Origin: Vibrio neptunius
Lineage (GTDB): Bacteria > Pseudomonadota > Gammaproteobacteria > Enterobacterales > Vibrionaceae
Direction of reading: 5' to 3'
Length of the DNA: 64,000 bases
NCBI GenBank assembly: GCA_019339365.1
Contig: CP079860.1
Location: 1,364,001 to 1,428,000 of the forward strand
The position numbers were made by a program, and so were the translations under genes. This document shows, piece after piece, positions 47,608-56,200 of the stretch (its first letter is position 1; each line of letters starts with the position of its first letter). A model generated the notes under the pieces. It worked only from the letters and a program-made list of their open reading frames with translations. It did not search any database and was not told where the DNA came from.

Positions 47608-48708
47608 ATGACTTCTAAAAACGACCCTTTTGTTGAAATTCGTCCGTACAATGACGAAGAAATTCCAGCGGCGATCGACCGCCTGATTAACGATGAAGAA
47701 TTCATCAGTGCAATTCTACAACATCGATTTGCAAACCATGCAGGTTGGTTTAAAGCCTTGATGTCACCAATCGTTAAAGTCTACCTCAAGATGAAGTGGT
47801 CTAAACTGAACTCCGTTGAAGCGATTCAGATGGAAGTAAAGAAGTACCTTGAGCAGACATTGAATTCAACAACTAAGGGCGTAACGTACTCAGGTTTAGA
47901 TAAGCTGGATAAGCAGACGTCTTATCTATTTGTCTCCAACCACCGTGATATCGCTATGGATCCAGCATTGGTCAACTACGGTCTACACCAGAGTGATCAT
48001 AAAACAGTACGTATCGCTATTGGCGACAACCTACTGAAAAAACCTTGTGCGACTGAGTTGATGAAGCTAAACAAGAGCTTTATTGTAAAGCGCTCTGCAA
48101 AAGGCCCTCGTGAAATGATGAAGGCGCTAGGTACTTTGTCGGGCTACATCAAACATTCGTTGGATACGGGGAACTCTATCTGGATTGCGCAGAAAGAAGG
48201 TCGTGCTAAAGATGGCAATGACTTTACTGATCCGGCGATCCTAAAAATGTTCCACGTTGAAGGCCGTAAGCAGAAGTTAGAGTTCGCTGAGTACATAAAG
48301 TCGCTAAGAATTGTCCCTGTTGCTATCTCTTATGAAAATGATCCTTGTGACATTGCTAAAGCGCGTGAGCTTTTTGAGAAGGCGACAAGCGGTACGTATG
48401 AAAAAGGCGAATTTGAAGATATTGAAAGTATTATTCAGGGAATCGTAGGCGACAAAGGCCGTGTCCATGTTGCATTTGGTGATGTGATTAGTGATGAGTT
48501 CGAGTCACCGGAAGCTCTGGCAGAAGAAATTGATCGCCAGATACATGACAACTATAAGCTGTTCCCAATTAATAAATTGGCGGCAGGTGATGAGCAAGTC
48601 GAACAGCAGGTTAAAGATGTTTTGGCTGGCAAACTGAACCAGCTTCCGGAAGGTGCTCAGTCTTATTTGGTCGCAAGCTACGCTAACCCAGTTAAAAACC
48701 AAAGCTAA
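47608..48708 (+). CDS. 1-acyl-glycerol-3-phosphate acyltransferase-like protein
   Basis: This 366-residue protein has the PlsC-type acyltransferase motifs: LFVSNHRDIAMDPALVNYGL (block I, with NHxxxxMD in place of the usual HxxxxD), FIVKRSAKGPREMMKALGTL (block II), SIWIAQKEGRAKDGNDF (block III) and IVPVAISYENDPCD (block IV). It probably transfers acyl groups in phospholipid synthesis at the inner membrane. The length exceeds classical PlsC (about 245), with helical extensions on both sides. Confidence 0.85.
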   Translation: MTSKNDPFVEIRPYNDEEIPAAIDRLINDEEFISAILQHRFANHAGWFKALMSPIVKVYLKMKWSKLNSVEAIQMEVKKYLEQTLNSTTKGVTYSGLDKLDKQTSYLFVSNHRDIAMDPALVNYGLHQSDHKTVRIAIGDNLLKKPCATELMKLNKSFIVKRSAKGPREMMKALGTLSGYIKHSLDTGNSIWIAQKEGRAKDGNDFTDPAILKMFHVEGRKQKLEFAEYIKSLRIVPVAISYENDPCDIAKARELFEKATSGTYEKGEFEDIESIIQGIVGDKGRVHVAFGDVISDEFESPEALAEEIDRQIHDNYKLFPINKLAAGDEQVEQQVKDVLAGKLNQLPEGAQSYLVASYANPVKNQS

Positions 48709-48716
48709 AAGATCAG

Positions 48717-48742
48717 AAAGGACGCGATGAGCGTCCTTTTTT
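48717..48742 (+). terminator. Terminator after the acyltransferase gene
   Basis: AAAGGACGC and GCGTCCTTT flank a GATGA-type loop and are followed by further T residues, 9 bases after the stop. This is a good intrinsic terminator. Confidence 0.88.
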
Positions 48743-48749
48743 CTATTGG

Positions 48750-49350
48750 TTAAGGTGCCACCGCACCACCAAGGTCGAGTTGAGAAGGCCACTTGGTTAT
48801 TCGGTTTCCACCTAAGAATATGTTGCCTTTGACTGTCATCTTGTCCGGAAACTTAGTAATTTTTGACCCGCCAATATAGAGATCTCCCTCAACTGTTAAA
48901 CCCTCTGGTAACGATTCCAATGGTGTTCTAATCACACTTAAATCCCCTTTCACTCTAAAGCGAGGAGGGAGTTTGGTTAAGGGAGTATCTGTAAGGTTTA
49001 CGTATCCGCCGACTTTGATTCCTGCTGGCCATCGAACAATTTGCGATGCAAGTAAGTTGGCATAGCCTCTAATATTGACGCCTTTTGCTATCTTTTTTTA
49101 GCTGACTGTTAGAAGCGTCTAGACTGCCTTGAATATCCACGCCTTGAGGAATCTCTTTAATGCTGGTTTTGGCAATATTGAGGTTACCTTTTACAATCAA
49201 ACCTGATGGCAGCTCTTTATAAGGTTTATTGCGCAGATCCAAGTTCCCGTAATTATCTAAGTGATTGAGAATACGATAATGATCAATCGGCTCACTGAGA
49301 GCAGGTGCAGACAGCAGCACAATGAGAGAAGGCACAAGCCAGTGCTTCAT
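48750..49350 (-). pseudogene. Secreted leucine-rich solenoid protein gene, one frameshift
   Basis: Removing one T from the seven-T run at 49093-49099 joins two frames into about 199 residues. A signal peptide (MKHWLVPSLIVLLSAPALS) is followed by repeats of about 20 residues of the form LPxGLxVxGNLxIxxTxIKxxP (for example LPSGLIVKGNLNIAKTSIKE and LPEGLTVEGDLYIGGSKITK). The result is a leucine-rich, beta-solenoid-like periplasmic or exported protein. The function is unknown. Confidence 0.72.
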
Positions 49351-49429
49351 AGGACAATCCAGACAATGGTTTGCCCTAAGTATTAATGAGGAGTTTGGTT
49401 CGGGTCAATAAAGAGATGAAGTAGTAAAC

Positions 49430-49457
49430 AAAAAAGCGGACTGAATGTCCGCTTTTT
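49430..49457 (-). terminator. Terminator of the YfcZ-like gene
   Basis: AAAAAGCGGAC and GTCCGCTTTTT arms enclose TGAAT; the minus-strand side ends in seven T residues. It lies 7 bases after the stop of the gene. Confidence 0.85.
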
Positions 49458-49463
49458 AATAGC

Positions 49464-49763
49464 TTAGCGCGCTAGGGAGCGAGTCTTTAGTTCAAAAATC
49501 AGTTTTTCCGCGCTGACTTCGAATTTGAATCGGGCTGTTAGTTCACTCGAGTCTTCTTCAATAGAAGACATTTCATACTCTACGCCTTCGCAGACCTGTT
49601 TTGCCAAATCGATGTACTTATTCAGCTCCGCTTCGAGAAGGGCTTTACCTTGGGCAAAAATCGTCACTTCTGCGACATCGTCCCCTTCTTTGATAATAAA
49701 GCCCATTTCGCCAGCGCAACCACATGCTTCACATACGTCAGCTTGTTCTTGTTGTGTGCTCAT
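49464..49763 (-). CDS. YfcZ/YiiS-family protein (DUF406)
   Basis: This 99-residue cytoplasmic protein matches the YfcZ/YiiS family: an N-terminal CEACGCAGEMGFIIKEGD with clustered cysteines, then helix YIDLAKQVCEGVEYEMSS and a C-terminal strand RFKFEVSAEKLIFELKTRSL. The family is widespread in enteric and Vibrio genomes without a firmly known function. It is a monocistronic unit with its own terminator. Confidence 0.85.
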   Translation of the reverse strand: MSTQQEQADVCEACGCAGEMGFIIKEGDDVAEVTIFAQGKALLEAELNKYIDLAKQVCEGVEYEMSSIEEDSSELTARFKFEVSAEKLIFELKTRSLAR

Positions 49764-50270
49764 TACGACAATCCTCTTACAAAAGTTATGGTTATTTTAT
49801 CGAGTTATTTTCAAGTGATCCATTAAAATGCGAACACTTGAAAAATGAGCTCGGAACCGGATGCTATGTTATAAAATGGTTAGGTGAATGGATTGGAATT
49901 GATAAACACGTCAAATAGTGTGATGTTAGTCATGTTGTTGCGAAATATCATGTCATTATAGAGTCATGATGATGTGCAGTTAGTTGTAAGCAAGTTCGAT
50001 TTATATAATTATCGTCAGCTAAATTATATAAATGAAAGATAATGCCTATTTATTTTATAAATTTCCCTGATGTGGTGATTTGTGAAAAGTTATCTTGCAC
50101 GGCATCGTGTGCTCCATCTAAGACGCCGTTCGTATTATATGGTACGATGGCTTTATTAGGTTCCCCACAGGGACCCTGTGAAGCTACAGTGGATGTCTTG
50201 TAGGATATCTGATGGGCATCATTATTGACTCGTTTGAGTTAGATGGATTTACAGAGAGAAGAGCCTGAAC
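49764..50270. other. Intergenic region ahead of the TetR-family gene
   Basis: About 500 AT-rich bases between divergent yfcZ and the TetR gene. A 64-codon plus-strand frame at 49724 overlaps yfcZ antisense and has no ribosome-binding site. The only structure I can support is the palindrome at 50166-50180. Confidence 0.4.
50166..50180. promoter_or_regulatory. Perfect palindrome upstream of the TetR-family gene
   Basis: CACAGGGACCCTGTG is a 7-bp perfect inverted repeat around one base, 91 bp upstream of the TetR-family start. TetR proteins commonly autoregulate through such compact palindromes, so this is a candidate operator. It could also be a short RNA hairpin. Confidence 0.35.
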
Positions 50271-50732
50271 ATGCCAAAGCGTAGTAAAGAAGATACTGAA
50301 ATCACGATTCAGAAGATTATGGACGCAGTAGTGGATCAACTTTTGCGTCTGGGCTATGACAAGATGTCTTACACAACCCTAAGTCAACAGACAGGTGTAT
50401 CGCGAACAGGTATCAGCCACCACTTTCCAAAGAAGACGGATTTTACCGCGGCGTTAGACGGTCGAATCTTCAAGATGTTTGTCGAGCATCTGAATTTTGA
50501 CAATAGTCTGCAAGATTTTTCAGACAGCTGGGTAAAAGCGTTAGACAATGCCGAGTTCCTAGCGATTCTGCGCCTGCTATTCCACCATATCGTAACCTCT
50601 CAAAACACTCATGAGTTTGCAATGAACGGGATTGAACGCCTTTACAAAACGACTGAAGCTCAATTCGGTGTTGACAGTGCCAAAGAGTTAGAGTGGTTAA
50701 TTGGTAAATCACTGGTTCGCATGGCGAAGTAA
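50271..50732 (+). CDS. TetR-family transcriptional regulator
   Basis: This 153-residue protein begins MPKRSKEDTEITIQKIMDAV and has a TetR helix-turn-helix (about 12-58, SYTTLSQQTGVSRTGISHHF, then PKKTDF). It is shorter than most TetR proteins (about 190), with a compact ligand/dimer domain that ends IGKSLVRMAK. It probably acts as a repressor. No adjacent target is obvious, since the downstream side is degenerate. It has its own strong terminator. Confidence 0.87.
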   Translation: MPKRSKEDTEITIQKIMDAVVDQLLRLGYDKMSYTTLSQQTGVSRTGISHHFPKKTDFTAALDGRIFKMFVEHLNFDNSLQDFSDSWVKALDNAEFLAILRLLFHHIVTSQNTHEFAMNGIERLYKTTEAQFGVDSAKELEWLIGKSLVRMAK

Positions 50733-50754
50733 TTGATCATATCGTTGCCGAGTC

Positions 50755-50784
50755 AAAAAAGCCTTCCGATTGGAAGGCTTTTTG
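50755..50784 (+). terminator. Terminator after the TetR-family gene
   Basis: AAAAAGCCTTCC and GGAAGGCTTTTT arms flank GATT, 22 bases after the stop. The A-run on one side and T-run on the other make it potentially bidirectional. Confidence 0.9.
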
Positions 50785-50787
50785 TAT

Positions 50788-50990
50788 TTATAGCTTGCGG
50801 AATTGATTGACCAATTTTCCTAGGGAGTCTAAGTTGGTGACTAACCCTTCACATTCATCCCGTGTGTCGCTCGCCAGTATGTTGGTGGCGGTGCATACTA
50901 TCAATGATAGGCTGAACGCTTGAGTTCATGTCTTCGGTTACCCTTGCCATTTCTTCAATCGCTGTAGCGATTTGACCTCGCATCGACAAG
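50788..50990 (-). pseudogene. C-terminal remnant of a chemoreceptor gene
   Basis: On the minus strand two frames together read like the end of an MCP: QIATAIEEMARVTEDMNSSV, then after a shift LASDTRDECEGLVTNLDSLG and KLVNQFRKL with a stop. Upstream coding sequence is missing and the frame is broken, so this is a decayed fragment of about 200 bases. It shares the pattern of chemoreceptor C-termini but not the exact sequence of the two others here. Confidence 0.6.
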
Positions 50991-51000
50991 ACAATCAAAC

Positions 51001-51789
51001 GGGTTCGTTACTTCTCAATCAACGTAAGTACAATTTTTGGAACTTGGGATAATTTAATAGTCTCTATCTTGGTTGCTTAGATGTCAAAAGTAGCTTACAT
51101 CGAGTGACCAAATAGTGCCGTGGTGATAATCGGCTTGATATCAAATTAGGCATAAGTAGTTTTGTAAGAGTTTGGCGTTCACTTACTTGATTGCCTTGAC
51201 GAGCATTACATGTACTTCAATACTTTACTAGGTTCGGAAGAGTCTGACACATGTTTCAAGCATATTGACGACTGTGAATATATGCTTGTCTGTGTTGCCT
51301 ATAGAAGAACAGTTTGTTTTATACGGATAAAGTCTTTGGTGGAAATACGGTTGGTCACTCAATCAGCGTTCTTGATTTGTATGATGCCGCAGACAACCGA
51401 GTTTTAGCGTAAAGCCAGCTTTCCTTCATACGGAAACAGGCGAAATTTAGGTCGAAGGAGCCGTATCCTTTTGGGAACTAGTGCTCATCGATGTTTTTCT
51501 TCACACAGAGCGGATTTTCAAAAAGATTGCACCTAAGTACATGGGGTAGGGTAGGTTCTGATGAAGATTTGTTTCAGTTGAAAGCTAGTGAAGAAAAATG
51601 ACTCTAGGCTTTATTGGTTGTAGTTTTGTTTAATTTGTTGGTAGTAGGTTCAGCGTCTTTTGGCAGCATGAGAGTGTCTGCTCGGCGTTCTCAAAATAGA
51701 TACGTTTAATCTGTTTAGATTCATGCCTGATGATCTAACTATCTGTTACACTGAAACTATTAGTAACAAGAATAGCAGTAGGTATATGC
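51001..51789. other. Degenerate region without a supported gene
   Basis: About 790 bases between the MCP remnant and the receiver-CheC gene. Frames are short and broken. A 65-codon frame at 51210 has Cys-rich, unrecognisable sequence and no ribosome-binding site. A second stretch (about 51425-51545) has protein-like but stop-interrupted reading (VEGAVSFWELVLIDVFLHTE). It probably represents decayed genes plus the downstream promoter. Confidence 0.4.
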
Positions 51790-52794
51790 ATGGCTTTTCC
51801 TGTCCTTATTTGTGACGACTCCGCGTTAGCTCGAAAGCAAATGGCGCGTTCATTACCTGCTTCATTGAATGCAGATATTACTTTTGCTGTTCATGGTTTG
51901 GATGCCTTGGAGCAGTTGGAACAAAACGACTTCAAGTTAATGTTCCTTGATTTGACCATGCCAGAGCTCGATGGTTTTGGAACACTCGAAGAAATCGGTA
52001 CGCGTGGTATAGATATCCAAGTCGTTGTCGTATCGGGTGACATCCAACCCAAAGCGAAAGAGCGAGTGATGACGCTCGGTGCAAAAGCGTTTATCCAAAA
52101 GCCGATTGATAAAGATGCTCTGAACGCTGTGCTGAAAGAGTTGGTTGAAAAACCAAGTCAACCACAAATTGTCACGCCTGTTACTGTTGAACTGCCTATT
52201 CTTCGTCGCCGAGACATCTATATGGAGGTGGCCAATGTGTCTATCGGCCGAGCGGCAGATGCCTTAGCTCGCCATTTTGATGTGTTTGTCCACCTTCCTC
52301 TTCCCAATGTCAATATCTTTGAAGTCAGTGAGCTGCATATGGCACTGCGTGACCTAGCAGAAAATGATCAAGTTTCAGGAGTGTGTCAGGGATTTAGTGG
52401 TGAGGGTATTGCCGGTGAGGCCCTAGTATTGCTGAGTGATTCTAGTGTTTGTGATCTTAAAAAACTTATGAAGGTTCCGGCTGACAGTGAAGAGCTGGAA
52501 GAACTGGAACTTCTCATGGATGTTTCAAATATCCTTGTTGGTTCGTTTTTGAATGGTTTGGGCAAGCAAGCGGAGGTGCGTTTTTTCCAAAGCTCACCCG
52601 TGCTTTTAGGCCAGCATATTTCCATTGACTCGGTAATTCAGTCAACGACTGGCTCGTTTCAGAAAACCATGACCTTTGAGGTGAGTTACAACATTGATGG
52701 TACATCTATTCGATGTGATTTGTTGTTTATGTTTGTTGATGAGTCCCTCCCATTGCTCGACAACAAGTTGTCTTACTTGATGGAGGACTTTTAA
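51790..52794 (+). CDS. Response regulator with CheC-type phosphatase domain
   Basis: This 334-residue protein has a CheY-like receiver (residues 1-118: VLICDDSA acidic pair, phosphoacceptor Asp in LMFLDLTMPELDG, Lys in FIQKPIDK) and a CheC/CheX-like domain (about 140-334). The CheC phosphatase pattern DxxxExxN is visible in DIYMEVANVSIGRA, with a second like motif in LELLMDVSNILVG. It could dephosphorylate its own receiver or CheY-type proteins. It overlaps the downstream PAS gene by one base (TAATG), so the two are translated together. Confidence 0.85.
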   Translation: MAFPVLICDDSALARKQMARSLPASLNADITFAVHGLDALEQLEQNDFKLMFLDLTMPELDGFGTLEEIGTRGIDIQVVVVSGDIQPKAKERVMTLGAKAFIQKPIDKDALNAVLKELVEKPSQPQIVTPVTVELPILRRRDIYMEVANVSIGRAADALARHFDVFVHLPLPNVNIFEVSELHMALRDLAENDQVSGVCQGFSGEGIAGEALVLLSDSSVCDLKKLMKVPADSEELEELELLMDVSNILVGSFLNGLGKQAEVRFFQSSPVLLGQHISIDSVIQSTTGSFQKTMTFEVSYNIDGTSIRCDLLFMFVDESLPLLDNKLSYLMEDF

Positions 52795-53237
52795 TGATAA
52801 ATCTTCCCGCAGAATTTGAGCAATTCCACTGGATGGTGGACATGGTACAAAATGTCGATCTTGGGCTGATTGTAATTGACCGAGAATATAAAGTTCAGGT
52901 TTGGAACGGTTTTATGACGCATCATAGTGGTGTACAAGCCCATGATGCGATAGAAAAGCCGCTATTCGAGTTGTTCCCTGAAATACCAGAAGACTGGTTT
53001 AAGCTTAAGACTAAACCTGTCTATGATCTTGGGTGCCGAAGCTTTATCACGTGGCAACAGCGTCCTTACTTGTTCAAATGCCGCAATGTGCGTCCAGTCA
53101 CGCAACAGTCGGAATTCATGTACCAAAATATTACACTCAACCCGATGAGAACGCCGACAGGTGAAATTCGTTCTTTGTTCTTGTCTATACAAGATGCGAC
53201 GGCCGAAGCTTTGGTGTCACAGAATCAAAATAAATAG
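52794..53237 (+). CDS. Single-domain PAS sensor protein
   Basis: This 147-residue soluble protein is essentially one PAS domain (about 15-135): DLGLIVIDREYKVQVWNGFM, a helical region with FELFPEIPEDWF, and the closing strands ITLNPMRTPTGEIRSLFLSI. PAS domains bind heme, flavin or small molecules, or mediate protein contacts. No output domain is present, so it likely signals to the coupled receiver-CheC protein upstream. Its coding start overlaps that gene's stop. Confidence 0.82.
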   Translation: MINLPAEFEQFHWMVDMVQNVDLGLIVIDREYKVQVWNGFMTHHSGVQAHDAIEKPLFELFPEIPEDWFKLKTKPVYDLGCRSFITWQQRPYLFKCRNVRPVTQQSEFMYQNITLNPMRTPTGEIRSLFLSIQDATAEALVSQNQNK

Positions 53238-53258
53238 CCTCAACTGACCTCGTTAATG

Positions 53259-53287
53259 AAAGCCAGAGTTGTTCTGGCTTTATTTTT
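53259..53287 (+). terminator. Terminator after the PAS gene
   Basis: AAAGCCAGA and TCTGGCTTT flank a GTTGT loop and are followed by ATTTTT, 22 bases after the stop. It closes the receiver-CheC/PAS pair. Confidence 0.85.
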
Positions 53288-53302
53288 AACCAAGGAGAGC
53301 CA

Positions 53303-54784
53303 ATGTCAGTACCCATTCCTCTCTATAGTGGCGAGCAGGTGAAATCAGGTGAAGCCACTGCTGCGAAAAGTAAATCAGTCACTATGTATGAACTTATGAC
53401 TCGCGCAGGCCAGTCGGTTTTTGAAGTGGTGAGAAGCCAATATTCGAACTGCCATTCACTGCTCATTGTTTGTGGTGGTGGAAATAACGGTGGAGACGGT
53501 TATGTTGTGGGAAAACTGGCGATTGAAGCTGGCATAGATGTGACCCTGTGGCAGTGTGTCGAATCGAGCAGACTAAAAGGTGACGCGCTGCAGGCATATC
53601 TGGATTTTATTTCAGTGGGCGGCCGTACTGAGCTGCCCAGCTTAGATTCTGTACTCGATTACACTTGTATTCTTGACGCCTTGTTGGGTACGGGGGTGAT
53701 CGGTAATGTCAGGGCAGAGGCTTTTGCTATCATTGAGATGCTTAATCAAGCAGATGTCCCGGTAGTCTCAGTGGATATTCCTTCTGGGTTATGTAGCAAT
53801 ACTGGACAGGTTTTAGGCACATGTGTTCAGGCTGAACATACTGTCTCGTTTATAGGCTTGAAGCAAGGCTTGTTTACCGGACGAGCTCGCGATTACACAG
53901 GAAAAGTGCATTTCGCTGGTCTAGGTGTTGACGACGTCTTTAAGCAACAGAACGCGCCGTCGTCACTACTGTTAAATAGTATCGTCGATTTTGCCCCCGT
54001 CATAGCTCGTTCAAGAAGTGCCCACAAAGGCTCTCATGGCAAAGCTGTTATTATAGGTGGGAACCAAGGTTTAGGAGGTGCTGCAATACTCTCGGCACTG
54101 GCTTGCCAGAGAGCGGGAGCTGGTTTAACGGCATTACTTACCCACCCGGAGAATACACAACCCGCTTTAGTATCCTGTCCCGAAGTGATGATATCCTCTT
54201 GGCTGGATAGCGAGGTGAGTGATTTTAGGTTGAACCAATGGTGTGACTGTTTTGCTATTGGTCCAGGGTTAGGGATGGACGTCAATGTTACCAAGATGTT
54301 TAAAGCTCTGTCGTTTTCTACATTGCCAAAAGTGTATGATGCAGACGCACTCAACTTACTCGCCCAAAATGAAAATTATGATGCAAAGCGTATTATTACG
54401 CCTCATCCCGGTGAGGCTTCTCGACTCTTAAAGTGCTCAGTTGAAGAGATTGAGAGTGACAGGTTCAGTGCAGCAGAGGCCCTTTACAAAAAATATGGTG
54501 GCGTTGTTGTATTAAAGGGAGCAGGCACTCTCATTTTTGACGGTAAGGAAACGTATATCTGCAATGCAGGGAACCCTGGTATGGCGACAGGAGGAATGGG
54601 GGATATTCTGACGGGTGTCATCGTTGGGTTATTGGTGCAAGGTGAAAGTTTGGTCAATGCTGCCGTGAGAGGTGTCATGATACATAGTCTTGCTGCTGAC
54701 AGAGACGCTGAAATAAACGGTGAACGAGGACTCTGTGCACGTGATTTATTGCCTCATATTCGCCATTTAGTTAATGAAAAATAG
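53303..54784 (+). CDS. nnr: Bifunctional NAD(P)HX epimerase/dehydratase
   Basis: This 493-residue repair enzyme converts damaged, hydrated NAD(P)H back to NAD(P)H. The N-terminal epimerase domain (about 1-215) shows IVCGGGNNGGDGYVVGKLA and DIPSGL. The C-terminal ADP-dependent dehydratase domain (about 225-490) shows GSHGKAVIIGGNQGLGGAAI, ITPHPGEASRLL and GNPGMATGGMGDILTGVIVG. Both domains are complete, as in E. coli YjeF/Nnr. An AAGGAGAG site precedes the ATG. Confidence 0.95.
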   Translation: MSVPIPLYSGEQVKSGEATAAKSKSVTMYELMTRAGQSVFEVVRSQYSNCHSLLIVCGGGNNGGDGYVVGKLAIEAGIDVTLWQCVESSRLKGDALQAYLDFISVGGRTELPSLDSVLDYTCILDALLGTGVIGNVRAEAFAIIEMLNQADVPVVSVDIPSGLCSNTGQVLGTCVQAEHTVSFIGLKQGLFTGRARDYTGKVHFAGLGVDDVFKQQNAPSSLLLNSIVDFAPVIARSRSAHKGSHGKAVIIGGNQGLGGAAILSALACQRAGAGLTALLTHPENTQPALVSCPEVMISSWLDSEVSDFRLNQWCDCFAIGPGLGMDVNVTKMFKALSFSTLPKVYDADALNLLAQNENYDAKRIITPHPGEASRLLKCSVEEIESDRFSAAEALYKKYGGVVVLKGAGTLIFDGKETYICNAGNPGMATGGMGDILTGVIVGLLVQGESLVNAAVRGVMIHSLAADRDAEINGERGLCARDLLPHIRHLVNEK

Positions 54785-54978
54785 TCGGCCAGTGCTGCCC
54801 GAGATGGAAATGTTCAAAAACAACAGTGTTATCGATTCCGGAAAACGGTTGCGCGGTGATAGGGTTTGTTTGTTAAGTTATTGTTTATTAACGTTTGTTT
54901 TGATTTATGCTTGAAGATAGGGGAATTGGATTTGCAAGATGACAAAATGGTATCACAAAAAAATTGAAAATATCAGTC
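54785..54978. other. nnr-guaC spacer, left part
   Basis: The full nnr-guaC spacer is about 340 bases; the right part holds the guaC promoter and leader listed separately. This left part has no coding sign. It contains GGAAAACGGTTGCGC (54840-54854), which keeps the AANCGNTT centre of a PurR box but misses other fixed positions, so PurR control of guaC is only a suggestion. Confidence 0.3.
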
Positions 54979-55006
54979 TTGCGGGAAATAAATCACAGCC
55001 TATAAT
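54979..55006 (+). promoter_or_regulatory. Sigma-70-type promoter of guaC
   Basis: TTGCGG (54979-54984) and a perfect TATAAT (55001-55006) are 16 bp apart. Transcription would start near 55013, at the first base of the hairpin described next, about 113 bases before the guaC ATG. Confidence 0.6.
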
Positions 55007-55012
55007 GCTGAA

Positions 55013-55045
55013 AACCGGAGCGTCTGCCAACGCTCCGGTTTTTTT
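55013..55045 (+). terminator. Strong hairpin with T7 at the guaC transcript start
   Basis: AACCGGAGCGT and ACGCTCCGGTT form an 11-bp stem around a CTGCCA loop, followed by seven T residues, which reads as an intrinsic terminator. It may end the nnr transcript. It also lies directly at the predicted guaC transcription start, so in guaC mRNA it would form the 5' end and could stabilise or regulate the message. Confidence 0.7.
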
Positions 55046-55080
55046 GTGTCCGAAACTCGGTAAAGCGTCTGCCAACGTTT
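55019..55080 (+). repeat. Tandem stem-loops with the same loop in the guaC leader
   Basis: The 14-base sequence AGCGTCTGCCAACG occurs at 55019-55032 and again at 55064-55077. Each copy is the core of a stem-loop with loop CTGCCA; the second is a weaker stem (AAAGCGT/ACGTTT). The second hairpin ends 45 bases before the guaC ATG. Reuse of an identical loop in a leader suggests a bound protein or ligand, though recent local duplication is an alternative. Confidence 0.5.
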
Positions 55081-55125
55081 CCCGAAAACGCACGACACGT
55101 AAATTTGCTTATAGGAAAATTTATC

Positions 55126-56172
55126 ATGCGTATCGAACAAGAACTTAAGTTAGGCTTTAAAGATGTACTATTCCGCCCGAAGCGTTCTACTCTTAAAAGT
55201 CGTTCTCAAGTTGAATTAACCCGCGATTTTACATTCAAGCATAGTGGTCGTCAATGGTCTGGCACACCCGTAATTGCAGCAAACATGGACTCAGTCGGTA
55301 GCTTTGACATGGCTAAGGCTTTAGCAGAACATGGCGTGATGACTGCAATTCACAAACATTATACCGTAGAGCAATGGGCTGACTTCGTGAAATCAGCGGA
55401 TCAAAAAACACTAAACAACGTGTTTGTTTCTACGGGTACTTCAGATGCTGATTTCGAAAAGACAAAAGAAATCATGGCGCTATCTGAAGAACTTATCTTC
55501 ATCTGTATTGATATCGCGAACGGTTACTCTGAGCACTTAGTTGAGTACATCGAGAAGGTACGTGCGGCATTCCCTAACAAAGTTATCTCTGCGGGCAATG
55601 TTGTGACTGGTGATATGTGTGAAGAGCTTATCCTGGCTGGTGCAGATATTGTGAAAGTGGGTATTGGCCCAGGTTCTGTATGTACTACTCGCGTTAAAAC
55701 AGGTGTTGGTTATCCTCAACTTTCTGCAATCATCGAATGTGGTGATGCTGCCCACGGCTTAGGTGGTATGATCATCGGTGACGGTGGCTGTTCATGTGCG
55801 GGTGACGTAGCAAAAGCTTTCGGAGGCGGCGCTGATTTCGTTATGCTAGGCGGTATGCTGGCAGGCCACGAAGAGTCCGGTGGTGAGCTAATTGAGAAAG
55901 ACGGAGAGACCTTCATGAAGTTCTATGGCATGTCTTCTCAGTCGGCGATGGACAAGCACTCAGGTGGTGTTGCAAAGTACCGCGCAGCTGAAGGAAAAAC
56001 CGTACTATTGCCATTCCGTGGCAGTGTTCATGGCACTATCTCAGACATCCTTGGTGGCGTGCGTTCAACCTGTACCTACGTAGGCGCAGCAAAGCTTAAA
56101 GAGCTTACCAAGCGTACGACTTTCATCCGCGTACAAGAGCAAGAGAACAACGTTTTCGGTAAAGAGAAGTAA
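55126..56172 (+). CDS. guaC: GMP reductase
   Basis: This 348-residue enzyme converts GMP to IMP with NADPH, feeding guanine nucleotides back to the purine pool. It has [20 protein letters not shown], the catalytic-Cys loop [40 protein letters not shown] and the flap region with [20 protein letters not shown]. The ATG at 56126-numbered frame is 55126, behind TAGGAAAA; a TTG at 55105 would only add seven residues. Its last 50 bases are repeated at 60707-60756, marking an integration site. Confidence 0.96.
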   Translation: MRIEQELKLGFKDVLFRPKRSTLKSRSQVELTRDFTFKHSGRQWSGTPVIAANMDSVGSFDMAKALAEHGVMTAIHKHYTVEQWADFVKSADQKTLNNVFVSTGTSDADFEKTKEIMALSEELIFICIDIANGYSEHLVEYIEKVRAAFPNKVISAGNVVTGDMCEELILAGADIVKVGIGPGSVCTTRVKTGVGYPQLSAIIECGDAAHGLGGMIIGDGGCSCAGDVAKAFGGGADFVMLGGMLAGHEESGGELIEKDGETFMKFYGMSSQSAMDKHSGGVAKYRAAEGKTVLLPFRGSVHGTISDILGGVRSTCTYVGAAKLKELTKRTTFIRVQEQENNVFGKEK

Positions 56173-56175
56173 TCC
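56126..56175 (+). repeat. Left attachment repeat (attL) at the guaC 3' end
   Basis: These 50 bases, covering the last 16 codons of guaC and three bases beyond, are repeated exactly at 60707-60756. Similarity continues past the core with scattered differences through the terminator. A tyrosine integrase fragment lies just inside. This is the pattern left by site-specific integration into a gene end that preserves the gene. Confidence 0.75.
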
Positions 56176-56200
56176 CACACTTCGGAAAATTCGAATAACT

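Noticed and set aside
49724..49918. A 64-codon plus-strand frame starting inside the YfcZ-like gene
   Set aside because: It overlaps an established gene on the opposite strand and lacks a start signal.
51210..51407. A 65-codon frame in the degenerate region before the receiver-CheC gene
   Set aside because: No ribosome-binding site, unusual Cys/Met composition, no recognisable motif, and broken coding-like sequence lies in other frames nearby.
54939..55148. A 69-codon plus-strand frame across the guaC promoter and leader
   Set aside because: It runs through the TATAAT box and both hairpins, has no ribosome-binding site and no family resemblance.
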